Origin: Nostoc sp. B(2019)
GTDB lineage: Bacteria > Cyanobacteriota > Cyanobacteriia > Cyanobacteriales > Nostocaceae
Reading direction: 5' to 3'
DNA: 64,000 nt
NCBI RefSeq assembly: GCF_010091925.1
Contig: NZ_WVID01000019.1
Location: 90,896 to 154,895 of the forward strand
Each line of letters starts with the position of its first letter. The first letter of the stretch is position 1. Both the position numbers and the translations under genes were made by a program. This document shows positions 37,601 through 45,807 of the stretch, piece after piece. The notes under the pieces are model-generated. The model made no database searches and was not told where the DNA came from. It was given only the letters and a program-made list of their open reading frames with translations.

Positions 37601-37733
37601 TGGATTATTCACTTCAACTGCTTTAACTCTTTTGGTACTTCCGGCTTTATATGTACAGTTTGGTAGATTTTTGATGCCGAAAAAGACTGAGCCAATTATT
37701 CAGCCAGAAATTGCAGGAGAGGCAAGTTTTTAG
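34614..37733 (+). CDS. HME-RND heavy-metal efflux pump (CusA/CzcA family)
   Basis: 1039 residues, full length, 12 TM. Hallmarks are LTQMPLDVFPNFAPPQVEI and GLAPEEVESLVTRPIES at the N-terminus, the TM4 acidic cluster GSVVDDAIVDMENSY, ISHRMDEVLSGVRSAIAVKI in the porter domain, and MTALTSALGMGPLVIGSGAG near the end. It expels metal using the proton gradient. Follows the adaptor by 174 nt and leads lipoprotein, DUF190 and CDF genes. The CopR-type box implies Cu, while HME-RND substrate (Cu/Ag versus Co/Zn/Cd) cannot be fixed by eye. Confidence 0.93.
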   Translation: MLNSIVKWSIAQRWLVVIASILISVWGFLVLTQMPLDVFPNFAPPQVEIMTEAPGLAPEEVESLVTRPIESVINGTPGLEALRSASAVGLSAVRATFSLDTEIYRARQLVTERLQQARSQLPQGVEDPEVLPVSSPLGWTVKYAFTSETTPLMEVWRIVNWQVKNRLLAVPGVSNIVIFGGDERQYQVLVSPDKLKAFNVSLDDVTKAAQAANANAPGGFLITPDQETLVRGVGRIESIEQLKKSVIKAKNGTPVLLEQVADVQIGAALKRGDGSSAGKKAVILTVNKQPTADTPSVTKAAEAAMEELKASLPKDVKVTETFRQEDFIEASLKNVEEALRDGTIIVCVILILFLMNWRTVIITLSAIPVSLLLGMLILNWTGQGINTMTLGGLVVAIGSVVDDAIVDMENSYRRLRENQIAGNPVPPLQVVFNSSVEVRVSVLFSTIIIAVVFAPIFALSGVEGRIFTPMGIAYLLSIVASTSVALTLTPALCALLLVNQRLPTTETWVERFSQRLYRPLLQFAIRRPKIILTGAIASFVASILIMTSLGQVFLPEFQDRALVITTILMPGQSLDATNQVGLALENTLKKDPRIQAVQFRSGRAQGDTEVAGVNVGELDVQLSEEGGKDRDKAIEMIREQFEKIPGVVPNIGGFISHRMDEVLSGVRSAIAVKIFGPDLEQLRQLGQQVQSAMSEVSGLADLQLEPQVPMKQVQIQFDRNAAARYGLTIGELSETVETALNGRTVSQILEQQQTFDLVVWLQEKYRNNIEVIRDLLVDTPNGQKIPLAQVAKIDYGTGPNTINRENVSRYIVVSSNVAGRDLGSVIKDIRDKVKQEVQLPSGYYIEYGGQFEAQEGATKTLLSTGALAFVAIAVLIYFAVKSIPATIMILLNLPLALVGGVISIALAGGILSVASMVGFITLFGVATRNGLLLVENYNSRMAEGQPLRQALMEGSVERLTAILMTALTSALGMGPLVIGSGAGKEILQPLAVVVLGGLFTSTALTLLVLPALYVQFGRFLMPKKTEPIIQPEIAGEASF

Positions 37734-37768
37734 TTGTTAATTGACCAAAAATTGAGGAATGTAAATCA

Positions 37769-38311
37769 ATGAAATTTTTGAAACCCAGCTTCGTAATTTT
37801 AGGTAGTGTAAGCTTGCTTTTCTTAGGTGCTTGTAGTGGCAGTAATCAAGCTGTAAATTCAGAGAATAAATCGGCATCAACAACAGAAACGGCTGCCAAA
37901 ACTGAAATCGCAGCGAAAGATAATCACTCGGAAAATGATGGTCATTCTCATAGGAAAAATAATGCTCTTGAGCATTCCGAAGATGGTAAAGGTGAACATT
38001 CACATGGCGGTCAAGTTTTAGAGTCTGGGCAGTATCATTTGGAGTTTGTTACTGAAGCAAAGGATAATGAAACTCATTTAGATTTCTATTTAAAGAAAGG
38101 AGAAAAACATACTACAGTTTCGGATGCAAAAGTAACTGCTCAAGTTCAGCTACCTGATGGTAGTCAAAAATCGCTTCCCCTCACTTATGAAGCTAAAGAA
38201 CAACATTACCATGCTGTACTTTCTGAAAAAGCAGCAGGTGAATATAAAGTTGCTATTCTTTCTGATGTCAATGGTGAAAAAGTAAACGGTCGCTTTACCT
38301 TCAAGCGATAA
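37769..38311 (+). CDS. His-rich lipoprotein
   Basis: 180 residues. Signal peptide with lipobox LFLGAC at about residue 23, then an Ala/Thr/Glu linker and His-rich stretches (DNHSENDGHSHRKNNALEHS, GEHSHGG). A single beta-domain follows: YHLEFVTEAK, THLDFYLKKGEKH and AGEYKVAILSDVNGEKVNGR, of a FixH/YtkA-like look. A paralog without the long His stretch lies at 45210. It starts 35 nt after the RND gene. A periplasmic metal-capture role is inferred. Confidence 0.78.
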   Translation: MKFLKPSFVILGSVSLLFLGACSGSNQAVNSENKSASTTETAAKTEIAAKDNHSENDGHSHRKNNALEHSEDGKGEHSHGGQVLESGQYHLEFVTEAKDNETHLDFYLKKGEKHTTVSDAKVTAQVQLPDGSQKSLPLTYEAKEQHYHAVLSEKAAGEYKVAILSDVNGEKVNGRFTFKR

Positions 38312-38344
38312 TTAATAGCAAGTGGTAGCGATAGGATAATAGTT

Positions 38345-38704
38345 ATGCTTCAACAGTACAATTACGAACCAATTAAATGGAAGGAGCTAACAATCTATAT
38401 CAGTGAGTCTGATAGTTGGAAGCACCAACCACTTCACCAAACTCTATTGGGAATCGCCCGCCAACAGGGAATAACAGGGATGACGGTGATGCGAGCAATT
38501 TCTGGATATGGCAAACATGGAATTTTTCGCACTATGAACGAGCTAGATCCATCTATTGAGTCTTCTGTGCTACCACTTGTCATTACAGTTATTGATAGTG
38601 AAAGTGTAATAACCGAATTTTTTTCCTTGGTCAAAGATATGCTTAAAGATAAGTTTGTCACTTGTCAAAGCATAGAAATTCTTTCGCCATTAGTAACGCT
38701 TTAA
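38345..38704 (+). CDS. DUF190 protein, PII-like fold
   Basis: 119 residues matching DUF190 (PF02641): KELTIYISESDSWKHQPLHQ, then GITGMTVMRAISGYGKHGIF, and LPLVITVIDSESVITEFF. These trimers resemble PII signalling proteins. They often accompany transporters and probably regulate or sense ligand for them. Placed between the lipoprotein and CDF genes, it is a candidate controller of the efflux operon. No biochemical role is established from sequence. Confidence 0.82.
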   Translation: MLQQYNYEPIKWKELTIYISESDSWKHQPLHQTLLGIARQQGITGMTVMRAISGYGKHGIFRTMNELDPSIESSVLPLVITVIDSESVITEFFSLVKDMLKDKFVTCQSIEILSPLVTL

Positions 38705-38715
38705 GGGCAGTATTC

Positions 38716-39630
38716 ATGTCTCACAATCACAGTCACGGACACAGCCACGAACCGACTAATTACAACCGTGCCTTCATTATTAGCGTTGCTCTCAACACTG
38801 GATTTGTTGTCATTGAAGTAATTTATGGGTTAGCTGCCAATTCCCTTGCCTTACTTGCCGATGCTGGTCACAATTTGAGTGATGTTCTAGGTTTGTTACT
38901 TGCCTGGGGAGCAAGCTTCCTCGGTCGTCGCCAACCAACACCACGCCGCACTTACGGGTTACGTCGCTCCTCTATTTTGGCTGCTTTATTAAACGCTATC
39001 CTTGTACTCGTAGCTTCTGGTGCAGTTGCATGGGAAGCTATCCAGCGTTTCCGTGAACCCAGCCCAGTATCAGGCGGTACAATTATCGGCGTGGCTGCGG
39101 TAGGTATTGCCATCAATATGGGAAGTGCCTTAATGTTCTTATCAGGTCGTGAAAGAGACTTAAACATTAGAGGAGCTTTTCTCCATTTGGTTGCTGACGC
39201 AGCAGTATCTTTAGGTGCAGTCCTGGCTGGTATTGCAATTGTTACTACTGGTTGGCTATGGTTTGACCCAGTTGTGAGTTTGATGATTGTTGTCGTGATT
39301 ATTGTGAGTACTTGGCAATTGTTCCAAGAATCTTTGAACTTAGTCACAGATGCAGTACCAGCAGGTATTGAACCACTTGCAGTCCGTACATTCTTAGCTG
39401 AACTTCCCGGTGTATCTAGTGTTCATGACTTGCACATCTGGGCAATGAGTACCACAGAAACAGCTCTCACTGCTCACTTAATTATGCCTGCTGGAAATCC
39501 TAGTGATGCTTTTTTAGTTCAGGTAAATCAACAACTTCACGACCATTTTGGTATCGAACACACTACAATTCAGATAGAAATAGGCGATCCAAGTTATCCA
39601 TGTCCTCTTGCTCAAGAAAATGTGGTTTAA
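38716..39630 (+). CDS. CDF zinc/cadmium transporter (CzcD-like)
   Basis: 304 residues from the ATG at 38716 (MSHNHSHGHSHEPTNYNRAF); the frame extends upstream into the DUF190 gene. Six TM with HNLSD in TM2 and HLVADAA in TM5 forming the metal site. A full TM3 loop (GRRQPTPRRTYGLRRSSILA) and the cytoplasmic domain with DLHIWAMSTTETALTAHLIM are present. It exports Zn(II)/Cd(II) against protons. It starts 11 nt after DUF190 and is the intact paralog of the shortened copy at 28000. Confidence 0.92.
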   Translation: MSHNHSHGHSHEPTNYNRAFIISVALNTGFVVIEVIYGLAANSLALLADAGHNLSDVLGLLLAWGASFLGRRQPTPRRTYGLRRSSILAALLNAILVLVASGAVAWEAIQRFREPSPVSGGTIIGVAAVGIAINMGSALMFLSGRERDLNIRGAFLHLVADAAVSLGAVLAGIAIVTTGWLWFDPVVSLMIVVVIIVSTWQLFQESLNLVTDAVPAGIEPLAVRTFLAELPGVSSVHDLHIWAMSTTETALTAHLIMPAGNPSDAFLVQVNQQLHDHFGIEHTTIQIEIGDPSYPCPLAQENVV

Positions 39631-39822
39631 ATTAATTTAGTTGAGTATGTGGATAGAAAATTTGGTGGCGATCGCATTTAGAATAGTTACTATGACTGAA
39701 TAGCCAATCATCTTAGCTTTGCGATCGCAAATTACTAAAGTATATAGTTATTCAAGTAAAAATTGCCGTTTTTAATATATACGAAAATAACTAAATCTGG
39801 AAAATTTTTATAAAATACTGAT

Positions 39823-39840
39823 TTTTCATCTTAATTTCAT
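39823..39840 (+). promoter_or_regulatory. CopR-type box of the pxcA-sigma pair
   Basis: TTTTCAT-CTTA-ATTTCAT; TAGAGT starts 15 nt later. It lies 119 bp before the start of the pxcA-like gene. The rest of 39631-39959 holds a HIP1-centred palindrome (TTTGCGATCGCAAA, about 39718) and no gene. Confidence 0.75.
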
Positions 39841-39959
39841 CCTGTTTTTGTAAAGTAGAGTTTAGAGATTTAAACTTTAAATCTTATAGCTCTTTAAAAT
39901 GCCACAGTTGTCTCACTAAATTATGGGTGCAACTAGAATTGTGATGCTTATAAATTAAG

Positions 39960-40775
39960 ATGAAATCAAAGTCATCATCTCAAAAGATGAGCTTTATTCC
40001 TCGCTCTATCCTGCGGACGATAGGAAAATTTCAACAGACGTTAGATCCAAATGCCGAAGCAAAGGTTATTGAAGAGTTTCGCGCTTCTCGACTTCAAACA
40101 ATTTCCTCTGTCCGTTTTTTGTTACTTCTGATTGTAGTTCCATTACTTATAAATCAGCTTTCTAGAAACTTTGTCATCACTCCCCTAGTTGAGAAGTTAT
40201 GGAATTCACAAGAATCACATATTTTCTTAAATTATTCTCAAGAAGAAAAAGCTTTGGTAGAACTCAAAAGATTTGAGCAACATGTTTATTTTGAAGCTCG
40301 AATAGGTAAAATCACCACATTCTCTGACGAGGTTGTTCAAAAGAAGCTTAAGAAAAAAGCTATTGCGTTAGTAGAAGAAAATAAAATTGAAAGTATTAAT
40401 GCAGTAACAAATGTCTTTACAGATATACTTACAGCCATTACATTAATTATTTTAATCTTAACAGGTAAGCAGCAGCTATACATTCTTAAGTCTTTTGCTG
40501 GCGATATAACTTATAGTCTAAGCGACTCTGCCAAGGCTTTTTTAATTATTCTATCTACAGATATATTTGTCGGTTTTCACTCTCCTTATGGATGGGAAAT
40601 AATTATAGAAAGTACTTTAAAGCATTACGGTTTACCAGAAAACAAAAGCCTTACTTCTTTATTTATTGCTACTGTTCCAGTAATCATGGATACAGTTTTT
40701 AAATATTGGATATTTCGCTACCTCAATCGCAGTTCTCCTTCAGCTGTAGCTACATATCATAACATGAATGAATAA
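39960..40775 (+). CDS. pxcA: CemA/PxcA-family proton extrusion protein
   Basis: 271 residues of the CemA/PxcA family, which supports light-induced proton extrusion in cyanobacteria. Seen: VRFLLLLIVVPLLINQLSRN, then ILNYSQEEKALVELKRFEQH-like text, the membrane segment NVFTDILTAITLIILILTG, the signature IFVGFHSPYGWEII and the C-terminal DTVFKYWIFRYLNRSSPSA. It is short for PxcA (usually over 400) and closer in size to CemA or PxcL. A CopR-type box precedes it and a sigma factor follows by 45 nt, an unexpected context. Confidence 0.85.
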   Translation: MKSKSSSQKMSFIPRSILRTIGKFQQTLDPNAEAKVIEEFRASRLQTISSVRFLLLLIVVPLLINQLSRNFVITPLVEKLWNSQESHIFLNYSQEEKALVELKRFEQHVYFEARIGKITTFSDEVVQKKLKKKAIALVEENKIESINAVTNVFTDILTAITLIILILTGKQQLYILKSFAGDITYSLSDSAKAFLIILSTDIFVGFHSPYGWEIIIESTLKHYGLPENKSLTSLFIATVPVIMDTVFKYWIFRYLNRSSPSAVATYHNMNE

Positions 40776-40820
40776 TTTATAAATATATCTAAATCTTTAC
40801 ATCCAAAAAATACTGAAATT

Positions 40821-41807
40821 ATGCCAACTTTCAACATGATTACAACAACTTCAAATACTAAATTCAACACAGATATAGTTCGGAATTATCTGCAAGATAT
40901 TGTTCGCGTACCATTGTTGACTCATGAAGAAGAAATTGTATATAGCAAACAGGTACAGCAGATGATGGTGTTACAGAAGAAAAAGGAAACCTTGAAGAAA
41001 CAACTCAATCACGAACCATCTCAAAAAGAATTAGCTCAATATGCACAGCTTAGAGAAATAGAAGTGAAGGAGATTTTTCACAAAGGTACACAGGCAAAGC
41101 AAAAAATGATGGTAGCAAATCTTCGTTTAGTGGTTGCTATTGCCAAAAAATATCAAGGACGAAATGTGGAGTTTATGGATTTAATTCAGGAAGGTTCATT
41201 AGGTTTAGAGCGTGGTGTAGAGAAATTTGACCCCAGTCGTGGCTATAAGTTTTCTACCTATGCTTATTGGTGGATTAGCCAGGGAATGACACGGGCAATA
41301 TCTCAGCAATCACGAACTATTAGACTGCCAATTCATCTTACCGAAAAGTTGAACAAACTAAAAAAAGTGCAAAGGGAATTATCTCAAAAACTAAAGCGCA
41401 GTCCTAGTATGTCTGAAATTGCAGAAAAGATGAAATTAAATCCTGCTCAAATCCGCGAACTGCTGATGATATCTCGTCAACCTGTCTCATTAGATAAACA
41501 AGTGGGCGATAACGAAGACACAGAATTGCAAGAACTTTTAACAGAAGCTCCAGAAGCCTCGCCTGAAATCCAAGTAACTCAAAATTTAATGCGTCAAGAT
41601 ATCTATCTCTCACTGACAGAATTAACTTTACAGCAGCAACAAGTCATAATTTTGCATTATGGCTTGGAAGATAATTGCGAACTCACTTTGACGCAGATAG
41701 CTCAACATCTCAACATTAGTGAGACGAGAGTTCGTTACTTAGAAAAACAAGCACTGAGTTACCTCCGTCGTTGCCAAACAAATCTACGAGAGTATATTTT
41801 CAGTTAA
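40821..41807 (+). CDS. Group 2 sigma-70 factor, metal-island type
   Basis: 328 residues. Region 1.2 (DIVRNYLQDIVRVPLLTHEE), region 2 ([57 protein letters not shown]), region 3 ([20 protein letters not shown]) and region 4.2 (LTLTQIAQHLNISETRVRYL). The usual YWWIRQ is YWWISQ, and the -35 recognition helix SRERVRQ is changed to SETRVRY, so promoter choice may be altered. It shares the box at 39823 with the pxcA-like gene. A truncated paralog lies at 47352. Confidence 0.92.
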   Translation: MPTFNMITTTSNTKFNTDIVRNYLQDIVRVPLLTHEEEIVYSKQVQQMMVLQKKKETLKKQLNHEPSQKELAQYAQLREIEVKEIFHKGTQAKQKMMVANLRLVVAIAKKYQGRNVEFMDLIQEGSLGLERGVEKFDPSRGYKFSTYAYWWISQGMTRAISQQSRTIRLPIHLTEKLNKLKKVQRELSQKLKRSPSMSEIAEKMKLNPAQIRELLMISRQPVSLDKQVGDNEDTELQELLTEAPEASPEIQVTQNLMRQDIYLSLTELTLQQQQVIILHYGLEDNCELTLTQIAQHLNISETRVRYLEKQALSYLRRCQTNLREYIFS

Positions 41808-41988
41808 ATGTATGAGAAAACATCAGTACGAACATCTTGCTTCTTTAACTGTTTGTCAATATCGTTATCAGCTAAAACGAGGTTAGAGAAAGCTTTGAGA
41901 CTATAAAGAGATACGTTTAGGAAAAAGTTATAGCTCCATCAAAGGTCACTTATTTGTTTTTTTTAAAAAATCCCTGTAACTAGCTAAA

Positions 41989-42006
41989 ATTTCACCCAAA
42001 TTTCAT
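41989..42006 (+). promoter_or_regulatory. CopR-type box of the DUF2808/two-component operon
   Basis: ATTTCAC-CCAA-ATTTCAT; TATTAA starts 15 nt later. It lies 90 bp before the DUF2808 gene. Confidence 0.72.
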
Positions 42007-42096
42007 CTCACTTTGTCAAGCTATTAAGAGGTAACATCTTTCAACGAAGATGATTCTGATGATTGATGGATCTAGTAAAGTGATTATAAAAGCGCA

Positions 42097-42582
42097 ATGA
42101 TTAGAATACTGAGATATACTGCTATTTTTGCCTTGACTATGGCAGTTTTAGTTCCAGCTACTTATGCAAATCCTACACCACAATCTAGTAGCTTTACTCA
42201 CGTTATTAGCCTAGTGGAATCTCCTCAAGGTATTCGCCACTGGAGAATTCTCAGGCATACTTTAAAAATAGCAGTTCCCGAAAACAGCAAGGCTATTTAT
42301 CAGCTAATTATCGAAGCTCCAGCTAACATTGTTCTCAGAGAAAATATTGATGTTTCCGAGCAATCCGGTAAAAAATTTGCTGCAAAAGTTTCTATTCAAG
42401 GCAAAAAAGCTACATTAGAGTTTGCCGAATCAATCACTCCTGGAACTATCATCATCGTAGAAATGAATAATGTTAAAAAAACAGCAGTGACTACTGGTGA
42501 TAAGTTCTACAAGATATCTACCATTTTCGCTGGTACGAATGTAGAGTTACCAATTGGTGTCGCTCAATTGCGTGTAATTTAA
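42097..42582 (+). CDS. DUF2808-family secreted protein
   Basis: 161 residues with signal peptide MIRILRYTAIFALTMAVLVP to about TYANP. Mature DUF2808 domain: HTLKIAVPENSKAIYQLIIE, ATLEFAESITPGTIIIVEMN and the C-terminal NVELPIGVAQLRVI. Paralogous to the three genes at 14.7-16.6 kb. It begins the operon that encodes the second two-component system 31 nt downstream. This pairing hints that DUF2808 proteins act at the surface in the same signalling response. Confidence 0.85.
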   Translation: MIRILRYTAIFALTMAVLVPATYANPTPQSSSFTHVISLVESPQGIRHWRILRHTLKIAVPENSKAIYQLIIEAPANIVLRENIDVSEQSGKKFAAKVSIQGKKATLEFAESITPGTIIIVEMNNVKKTAVTTGDKFYKISTIFAGTNVELPIGVAQLRVI

Positions 42583-42613
42583 TGAACAAATTACTAAAAT
42601 ACATCTGCTGATT

Positions 42614-43351
42614 ATGAAAGTTTTGCTTGTTGAAGATGAGCCGGATCTGGGTGCATCGATTCAGCGAAAGTTGAGTAAAGAAAGATATATTGTTGACTGG
42701 GTTTTGGATGGAAATGAAGCCTGGACTTATCTAGAACATGATTGGACTCAATATACACTGGCAATTTTTGATTGGTTGTTACCGGGAATGTCAGGTTTGG
42801 AACTGTGCAAGCGATTACGAGGTCGGGGTAATGCTTTGCCCGTGCTGATGCTAACCGCTAAAGATAGCATGGCAGATAAGGTAGCTGGTCTAGATGCAGG
42901 GGCTGATGACTATCTGATAAAGCCGTTTGGTATGGCAGAACTACTAGCACGGTTGCGGGCATTGCAACGGCGAGCTTCTTTTGGAGGCGCATCGCTTACG
43001 TCCCAGATCCAGCCTTTACAATTGCAAGTTGGTGGTCTGATCCTAGACTGCGGTAATTGTACAGTTTCTCGACAGTATCCTAATGGTGAAAATAAGGTAA
43101 TTTATTTAACAAAAAAAGAATTTCAATTATTAGAATACTTGATGAAACGTCCTAATACAGTTATTACCCGCGACCAAATTTTAAATCATCTGTATGCCTT
43201 TAGTGCAGAACGCGTTAGTAATGTAGTAGCAGCTCAAATCCGACTTTTGCGACGCAAATTATCGGAATATGGTTGTGATGGGTTAATCGAAACTATTCCT
43301 AGTATGGGCTATCGTTTCAATCCTGGCAATGCAGATTCGACTATTTCATAA
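42614..43351 (+). CDS. OmpR/PhoB-family response regulator (RppA/CopR-like), second system
   Basis: 245 residues. Receiver: LVEDEPDLGASIQRKLSKER, phospho-Asp in AIFDWLLPGMSG, MLTAKDS, DAGADDYLIKPFGM. Winged helix: YLTKKEFQLLEYLMKRP and NVVAAQIRLLRRKL, the same recognition-helix sequence as the regulator at 7819. Both may therefore bind the same ATGAAAT boxes. Overlaps its kinase by 23 nt. Confidence 0.92.
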   Translation: MKVLLVEDEPDLGASIQRKLSKERYIVDWVLDGNEAWTYLEHDWTQYTLAIFDWLLPGMSGLELCKRLRGRGNALPVLMLTAKDSMADKVAGLDAGADDYLIKPFGMAELLARLRALQRRASFGGASLTSQIQPLQLQVGGLILDCGNCTVSRQYPNGENKVIYLTKKEFQLLEYLMKRPNTVITRDQILNHLYAFSAERVSNVVAAQIRLLRRKLSEYGCDGLIETIPSMGYRFNPGNADSTIS

Positions 43352-44729
43352 GACTCGCTGGCAATTGGCTACCTGGTATGCGGTAGTTATGGCTCTGATT
43401 CTATCCTTATGCGGTTTTGTGGTTTATAAGGTAATCATTGATGCTTATGTGGCTTCTATCAACCGGGAACTGGAATCGGTAGCAGGTACACTACATGATG
43501 TAATTGAACCAACTTTGAAACAACCTGGTATTACAGAGCTAGTTTTCCAGCAGGTTTTACCAAATATTTGTTTAGCTGAGTCCAGTTGTCCTACCCAAAA
43601 TATCCTGAGTCACAGTCAAAGCACCCATAATGAACACGGCATTTTTAGTACTGTATACAAAGAGAAGCAATATTACATCCGTTTTGTCGATGGTTCAGGA
43701 CGGTTAATTGCAGTGGCAGGTTTCCAACCTGATGAATTGCCACCGACTGTGCAAACCCAAGTGTGGCAAACAGTCAAAGACTTACAAGGCAATCGTTACA
43801 GTCAAAAGTCTCTATTGCTGCACACTCAAGATAATCAAGATTGGGGCTATATTCAGGTAGGGCGTAATTTAAATGACCTGGATAGTCGTCTCGCTGCTTT
43901 GAAATTAATTTTGGCGGTGGGCTTGCCAATTACGGTATTGTTAGTTGGCGGTTCTAGTTGGTGGCTGGCAGGGTTAGCAATGCAGCCAATTGACTCTTCG
44001 TATAAACAAATGCAACAGTTTACGTCTGATGCCTCTCATGAGTTGCGTACTCCTCTAGCAGCGATTAATGCAACGGTAGAAACTTTATTTGATATGGATT
44101 ATCTGCCGGAGGAGGCGCGAGATGTTTTGGCCTCTATTCAACGTCAAAATCATCGACTAGCTGAACTAGTTCAGGATATGCTGTTACTGTCTCGATTGGA
44201 ACAGCAAATGTTAGCGACACAACAAATACATTGCTGTCTGAATATTTTGATTAATGACCTGATAGAAGAATTTTCAGCGTTAGCGGCTGCGGCTTCTTTG
44301 CAGCTAACATCTTTGGTGTTATGCCAAGAGCTTTTATACGTGATGGGAGATGAAGATCAACTGTTGCGTGTGCTTTCTAATCTAATTGCCAATGCTATTC
44401 AATACACCCCTGCTGGCGGTTATGTAACTGTTATCCTCAAACGCAGCAACGGTAATGCTGTAATTGAAGTTCAAGATACAGGTATTGGTATTGCATCGCA
44501 CGAACAAAAGCGGATTTTTGACCGTTTTTATCGAGTGAATAGCGATCGCTCGCGTCGTACTGGTGGATCTGGATTGGGATTAGCGATCGCTAAAGCAATT
44601 GTTCAGGCTCATGGAGGTAGTATACAGTTGCAAAGCCAACTTGGTAAGGGTAGCACTTTCATCGTTCACTTACCCTTGACAGACGAAGCGATCGCTCGCG
44701 TCGTACTAAAGGATCTGGATTTGGGTTAG
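43329..44729 (+). CDS. Sensor histidine kinase (RppB/CopS-like), second system, altered C-terminus
   Basis: 466 residues. TM1 (WQLATWYAVVMALILSLCGF), periplasmic sensor, TM2 (LILAVGLPITVLLVGGSSWW), phospho-His in FTSDASHELRTPLAA (near residue 237), N box LSNLIANAIQYTP, G1 EVQDTGIGI, G2 GGSGLGLAIA. After the normal end FIVHLPLTD the last residues EAIARVVLKDLDLG come from a duplicated stretch of its own G2-box DNA read in another frame. Catalytic parts are complete, so it is probably functional. Confidence 0.9.
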   Translation: MQIRLFHKTRWQLATWYAVVMALILSLCGFVVYKVIIDAYVASINRELESVAGTLHDVIEPTLKQPGITELVFQQVLPNICLAESSCPTQNILSHSQSTHNEHGIFSTVYKEKQYYIRFVDGSGRLIAVAGFQPDELPPTVQTQVWQTVKDLQGNRYSQKSLLLHTQDNQDWGYIQVGRNLNDLDSRLAALKLILAVGLPITVLLVGGSSWWLAGLAMQPIDSSYKQMQQFTSDASHELRTPLAAINATVETLFDMDYLPEEARDVLASIQRQNHRLAELVQDMLLLSRLEQQMLATQQIHCCLNILINDLIEEFSALAAAASLQLTSLVLCQELLYVMGDEDQLLRVLSNLIANAIQYTPAGGYVTVILKRSNGNAVIEVQDTGIGIASHEQKRIFDRFYRVNSDRSRRTGGSGLGLAIAKAIVQAHGGSIQLQSQLGKGSTFIVHLPLTDEAIARVVLKDLDLG

Positions 44730-44736
44730 CGATTCC
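44541..44736 (+). repeat. 48-bp direct duplication at the end of the kinase gene
   Basis: AGCGATCGCTCGCGTCGTAC followed by GGATCTGGATT and TTAGCGAT occurs at 44541-44588 and again, with a few changes, at 44689-44736. The second copy forms the kinase stop region and leads into a TPR fragment. Confidence 0.75.
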
Positions 44737-45055
44737 TGACTTTAACCAGGTAATAAAAATCGATCCGAAGTCTGTAGATGCTTACTACAATAGGGGTTTT
44801 TTGAATTATAGACAGGGAAATCACAAGCTGGCGATGCCTGCGGCGGGCTGCGCCTACGCAGATTTTAACTTAGCACTAAAAATCAATCCCAACTTAGCTG
44901 ATGCCTACGGCAACAGAGGACTTGCTGAATATGCTTTAGGCGATCGCAAAAGCGCTATTACCGATTTACAGCAAGCTGCAAGTCTGTTTCAACAAGAAGG
45001 AGATACCCAGAGGTATCAGCAAACACAAACTCTCCTTCAGCAGATTCAGCAGTAA
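44737..45055 (+). pseudogene. TPR protein fragment
   Basis: Reading through from the duplicated block gives PDFNQVIKIDPKSVDAYYN, then GNHKLA, the inserted MPAAGCA, YADFNLALKINPNLADAYGN and GDRKSAITDLQQAASLFQ to a stop at 45055. These are about three tetratricopeptide repeats without an N-terminus. The inserted MPAAGCA is encoded by a dispersed cyanobacterial repeat (TGCCTGCGGCGGGCTGCGCC). A TTG at 44801 could start a short product. It is probably the tail of a gene joined here by recombination. Confidence 0.6.
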
Positions 45056-45209
45056 GCAATATTCAGGCTCGAAATTAGGTAAAAATCATTTTTAATTAGC
45101 TTATTTTCAGGGTGGGCAAGCAAGGCTTACCCTGAAATTTAGGCTAACTTAATGAATAACTATCAATATAAGCCATAACTGCCTTGCAAGCGATGCCTAA
45201 ACACTAACA

Positions 45210-45698
45210 TTATTGATTAAAACTAAACCGACCGTTGACCTTTTCACCACCAACATCCGCAGTAACTTTTACTTGATATTGACCTGCCGTAACTCCATCG
45301 AGCTTCGCAGCATAGTGTTTACCATCAGCATCATATGTTAGGGGAACGGTTTTTTGCTTTCCATCTGGTGACTGAATATCAGCAGTAACTTTCGCATTTG
45401 GAATTGCTTCGTGTTTATCACCTGTTTGCAAATATAAATCTAAGTGAGTCGTGCTACCTTCTTTCTCAGGCACTAACTCTAAGTGATACTTTCCTGCTTC
45501 AACGACTTGAGCATTTTTACCATGTGAGTCGCCATGAGCAGATGTTTCAGTTTTGGCGGCTGGTTCGGTTTTGTTAGTATTTTCTGTAGAAGGACTAGAA
45601 GGACTGCTACTGGACTCAGAAGCTTGATTGCCACAAGCTCCCAAAAAAAGTAATCCTACACTGGCGAGAACAACAAAACCTAATTTGAATGATTGCAT
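45210..45698 (-). CDS. Lipoprotein, paralog of the 37769 protein
   Basis: 162 residues from the ATG at 45698 (MQSFKLGFVVLASVGLLFLG), chosen because AGGAG sits 7 nt upstream; an ATG at 45713 overlaps that site. Lipobox LFLGAC, a Ser/Pro/Thr/Glu linker, then the beta-domain YHLELVPEKEGSTTHLDLYL, KVTADIQSPDGKQKTVPLTY and GQYQVKVTADVGGEKVNGRF. It retains only a short His stretch (SAHGDSHGKN). It lies downstream of a collapsed RND gene in the same order as the intact operon, so this is the relic of a second copy of it. Confidence 0.78.
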   Translation of the reverse strand: MQSFKLGFVVLASVGLLFLGACGNQASESSSSPSSPSTENTNKTEPAAKTETSAHGDSHGKNAQVVEAGKYHLELVPEKEGSTTHLDLYLQTGDKHEAIPNAKVTADIQSPDGKQKTVPLTYDADGKHYAAKLDGVTAGQYQVKVTADVGGEKVNGRFSFNQ

Positions 45699-45807
45699 TG
45701 ATTTACTCCTCATTGATTATTAGAAAAATTTCGCTCAATTCCTATGTAGCGCCTGAATATATCGAGATTCCCAGGTGGACATCTGGGAAGAATTAATAAA
45801 TTAAGTG

